44,483 nucleotides of DNA. Origin: Candidatus Binataceae bacterium. Its GTDB lineage: Bacteria > Desulfobacterota > Binatia > Binatales > Binataceae. The stretch spans positions 108,139 through 152,621 of the forward strand of contig DATJMX010000022.1 of assembly GCA_035508495.1 (NCBI GenBank), read 5' to 3'. Shown piece by piece: positions 42,408 to 44,483 of the stretch. The notes under the pieces were generated by a model. That model saw nothing but the letters and a program-made list of their open reading frames with translations. It did no database searches and was not told the origin of the DNA. The translations under genes and the position numbers were made by a program. Each line of letters opens with the position of its first letter. Position 1 is the stretch's first letter.

Positions 42408-42824
42408 ATGCGCACGATGATGCTCAAAACGATGGCTATCCTCGCGATAGCGGCAGCTGTGATTATCAACTCCGCAGGCGTGCGTGCGGCTGAAGCTCAG
42501 CCGTCAGCGGCAGCGGCCGCGAGCGGACCGATAGCGAACTTCACGCTCGTGTCGGTAATGATCGACGACGTGAAGTTCTGGCTGCCGAGCACGATCGTCG
42601 TCAACCAGGGCGATACGGTTAAGCTCACGCTCAAGAACCAGGTGCCGGGCGCCGACACGACGCACGGCTTCACGATTCCCGCCTACAACATCGCCGAGGT
42701 GATCTCGCGCGGCGCACCCAAGACGATCACGTTCGTGGCCGACAAGCCCGGCGTCTTTTCTTATTATTGCCAGCTTCACGCCGCGCACGTGGGCGGTCAG
42801 TTAATCGTCAAGGCCAAGCAATAA
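42408..42824 (+). CDS. Periplasmic cupredoxin-domain protein
   Basis: 138 residues. Signal peptide (about 1-28, VRA-AEA), then a single cupredoxin fold with probable copper ligands His86 (TTHGF), Cys121, His124 and His127 (CQLHAAH). The usual fourth ligand Met of type-1 copper sites is not seen at the expected spacing, so the site may be altered, or a third His may replace it. Likely a small electron carrier or copper-handling protein. The GGGAGGGA ribosome site is strong. Its neighbour, the LLM enzyme, ends 54 bases before it. Confidence 0.85.
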   Translation: MRTMMLKTMAILAIAAAVIINSAGVRAAEAQPSAAAAASGPIANFTLVSVMIDDVKFWLPSTIVVNQGDTVKLTLKNQVPGADTTHGFTIPAYNIAEVISRGAPKTITFVADKPGVFSYYCQLHAAHVGGQLIVKAKQ

Positions 42825-42864
42825 GTCAGTTTTCCATTTCATCGGCACGGTGAGATCGTTAAGG

Positions 42865-42895
42865 ACCGCGCGAGTGGCGCCAGCGCTCGCGCGGT
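42865..42895. terminator. Hairpin between the cupredoxin and kinase-like genes
   Basis: ACCGCGCGAG (42865-42874) and CTCGCGCGGT (42886-42895) form a perfect ten-base-pair stem, with a short inner palindrome TGGCGCCA in the loop. It lies ten bases before the next ATG. No T-run follows, so it may be a terminator, or a structure that hides the start. Confidence 0.4.
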
Positions 42896-42905
42896 TGATT
42901 CACCG

Positions 42906-43673
42906 ATGCGCACCGTAGTTATCTTCGCGCGTAGCCCGGAACTCGCCGCAATCGTTGCGCGCGCCGACGCGTTGATCGCGGCACCATCGTTCTCACCACG
43001 CAAAGATGAAGCGCGAACCCGCGCCGGTATCGTCGAGGTGGCTGGCCACGGCCGCGTGTTCATCAAGCGCAGCGCGGCGCGCTCGTGGATAGGCGGAATC
43101 CTCGAACGATTCGCGGGCTCGCGCGCCTCGCGGGCAGTCAAAGGTTCGCGAATCCTCGAAGCCGGCGACGTACTCCATGCCAGGGTTCTCGCCGCGATGG
43201 AGATACGCTCGTTCGGTGCGGTGCGCGCGAGCTACGTAATTTCTGAAGCCCTCGACAACGCCGACACGATGAGCCGGTTCGTGCTCGGGCCAAAGGGCGG
43301 CAGACGGCACGAGGTTCATCGCCGCAAAAAAATCTCAAACGCCATCGCCGAGAGTATCCGCGACATGCACGAGGCCGGCATTTACACCCGCGACCTGCAG
43401 GAAACCAACATCATGATCGCAGAAGACGGCGCAGGCGCGTATCGCGTTTACTTCATCGATCTCGAAGATTTTCGCCGTGAGAATCCCGCCTCGCGGCGGC
43501 ATCGCCTGATGAACCTCGTGCATCTCGATCGCAGCATCGGCCGTTTCGTGTATCGCGCTTCCAGGCTGGATTTTCTGTACAGTTACATCGGTGGGCGGCC
43601 GCCACGCGAAGAGTCTCGCAAGCTGGTGAAGGAGCTGCAGGAGCTGCGCGCGCAAGTCGAGAAGCGCCGCTAA
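42906..43673 (+). CDS. Lipopolysaccharide kinase (WaaP/KdkA)-like protein
   Basis: 255 residues. Kinase-like order: VFIKR with Lys54 (ATP Lys), a lobe with YVISEAL, then HEAGIYTRDLQETNIMI, in which the usual HRD is TRD (Asp163 and Asn168 kept), and YFIDLEDFR with Asp185. This is the Kdo/WaaP family plan that phosphorylates lipid A-core sugars in Gram-negative bacteria; other RIO/InaA-type kinases look alike. Basic C-terminal helix. No ribosome site, but the hairpin just upstream may matter. Confidence 0.8.
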   Translation: MRTVVIFARSPELAAIVARADALIAAPSFSPRKDEARTRAGIVEVAGHGRVFIKRSAARSWIGGILERFAGSRASRAVKGSRILEAGDVLHARVLAAMEIRSFGAVRASYVISEALDNADTMSRFVLGPKGGRRHEVHRRKKISNAIAESIRDMHEAGIYTRDLQETNIMIAEDGAGAYRVYFIDLEDFRRENPASRRHRLMNLVHLDRSIGRFVYRASRLDFLYSYIGGRPPREESRKLVKELQELRAQVEKRR

Positions 43674-43696
43674 GCTGGAAGACCTCGACAGATCTC

Positions 43697-44419
43697 ATGG
43701 CACTGGCAATTCGCAAGCGCGAATACGATCACCACACGGAGAAGATCCACTCCGCGGGCGGGCACTCGGTTCGCGATCTGATGCTCGGGCTCAACGACGG
43801 CCTGGTCGCATCGTTCGCCGTCACCTCGGGCGTCGCGGGTGCGTTCACTACCGGTAACATCGCGGTCATGGCGGGGCTGTCCGAGATGCTCGGCGGCGCG
43901 ATCTCGATGGGACTCGCGGCGTTTATTTCCGCGCGCTCGCAGATCGAATTCTATCTAAGCGAAATCCAGCGCGAACGCACCGAGATCGACAAATTTCCCG
44001 AGCGCGAGCGCGACGAGATCCGCGAGATCTACGAGGCCAAGGGCTTCACCGGGAAACTGCTCGACCAGATCGTCGCGCACATAACCGGCGACCCGGAGCG
44101 CTGGAGCAACGTTATGATGCGCGAGGAGCTGGGCTTCAGCGAGGACTCGTTCGAGCCCCCGGTTCGCTCAGCCTTCGTGGTCGGCGGTGCATATCTGGCA
44201 GGCGCTGCGGTGCCAGTAGTGCCGTATCTCTTCATGCGACCGTCTGTGGGAATTATCGTCTCGGCAGTGACGACCGTACTCGTGCTGTTCATCGTAGGCG
44301 CCGTCAAGACAATCATCACGACCCGCCCATGGTGGCGCAGCGGGCTCGAGAGCATGCTGACGGGAATTGCCGCGGGCGGCGCAACATTTCTAGCGGGCCA
44401 CCTCTTCGCATCGCGCTGA
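43697..44419 (+). CDS. VIT1/CCC1 family metal transporter
   Basis: 240 residues. N-terminal segment SVRDLMLGLNDGLVASFAVTSGVAGA, the VIT1/CCC1 marker, with membrane helices at about 30-50 and 56-77, a cytoplasmic acidic/charged domain rich in Glu, Arg and Lys (80-140), and three further helices (about 155-178, 183-207, 215-236). The family exports Fe2+ or Mn2+ from the cytosol. It follows the kinase-like gene by 23 bases on the same strand. The metal is not evident. A REP-like repeat follows. Confidence 0.92.
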   Translation: MALAIRKREYDHHTEKIHSAGGHSVRDLMLGLNDGLVASFAVTSGVAGAFTTGNIAVMAGLSEMLGGAISMGLAAFISARSQIEFYLSEIQRERTEIDKFPERERDEIREIYEAKGFTGKLLDQIVAHITGDPERWSNVMMREELGFSEDSFEPPVRSAFVVGGAYLAGAAVPVVPYLFMRPSVGIIVSAVTTVLVLFIVGAVKTIITTRPWWRSGLESMLTGIAAGGATFLAGHLFASR

Positions 44420-44423
44420 AAAG

Positions 44424-44483
44424 AAATGTAATAGAGCGGGCGTCCCAGCCCGCCCTTAAGACGCGCGCGAAACGGCGTCGATT
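44424..44483. repeat. REP/BIME-like repeat, copy C (cut by the window edge)
   Basis: From about 44424 the sequence matches one arm of copy A: GCGGGC-GTCCCA-GCCCGC hairpin (44437-44454) followed by CTTAAGACG and alternating CG-rich sequence, as in the inverted right arm of copy A. The second arm would lie beyond the window, which ends at 44483. It starts about 5 bases after the transporter stop. Confidence 0.7.

Noticed and set aside
1..44483. Defence island, phage, CRISPR or toxin-antitoxin system
   Set aside because: No nuclease, toxin, repeat-spacer pattern, integrase or phage structural gene seen.

Overview
This 44.5 kb window is gene-dense, GC-rich bacterial chromosome, except for an AT-rich island at about 26.6-26.9 kb. 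Most starts are ATG, with some GTG or TTG, and many carry Shine-Dalgarno sites. A TonB-dependent receptor and a lipid-A/Kdo-type kinase-like protein point to a Gram-negative cell envelope. The mix of several SDR oxidoreductases, an LLM-class flavin monooxygenase, a SnoaL-like protein, a thiolase/DUF35 pair, an archaeal-type DNA ligase and a cyclase-ATPase-TPR regulator resembles uncultured soil lineages once filed as Deltaproteobacteria (for example Binatota). That placement is inference. I saw no rRNA, tRNA, CRISPR array, transposase, integrase or phage gene.

Layout. 1-10.1 kb: catabolic and redox enzymes: the end of one SDR, a DUF6081-like protein, a methyltransferase, two further SDRs, a secreted class C beta-lactamase-fold serine hydrolase with a suspicious C-terminus, then a same-strand run of DsbA-family protein, SDR, SnoaL-like, TusA-like, N-acyl-D-amino-acid deacylase-like and DUF2461 genes. 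10.3-16.4 kb: a 1123-residue zinc-ribbon/nucleotide-cyclase/AAA/TPR regulator, a D-Ala-D-Ala carboxypeptidase, and a glycosyltransferase-methyltransferase fusion. 16.4-17.35 kb: a probable pseudogene and a palindromic repeat. 17.35-26.5 kb: alpha/beta hydrolase, crotonase, TonB-dependent receptor behind a His-rich ORF, a DUF35 plus thiolase-like pair, LigB-type DNA ligase, pseudouridine synthase and a small Cys-motif protein. 26.5-29.7 kb: non-coding, partly AT-rich DNA and two secreted proteins (beta-helix; Ig-like plus lysozyme-like), each behind a structured leader.

29.7-39.6 kb is one long minus-strand operon read as ruvX/yqgF - mltG - Gly/Gln/Asn-rich membrane protein - moxR - DUF58 - BatA-like VWA - double-VWA membrane protein - Nudix, with gaps of 2-17 nt. 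It joins a MoxR/VWA chaperone-like module to a peptidoglycan-cleaving enzyme. An M23 peptidase diverges from its upstream end. With the carboxypeptidase, MltG and the lysozyme-like protein, the window holds four peptidoglycan-active genes. 41.3-44.4 kb: LLM oxidoreductase, cupredoxin, kinase-like protein and VIT1/CCC1-type metal transporter.

The strongest non-genic signal is a REP/BIME-like family of paired GC-rich hairpins at 10.1, 17.1 and 44.4 kb (the last cut by the window edge). Best candidates for new biology are the MoxR/VWA/MltG operon with its low-complexity partner, the repeat family, the His-rich ORF/TonB receptor pair, the structured leader before the lysozyme-like gene, and the glycosyltransferase-methyltransferase fusion.
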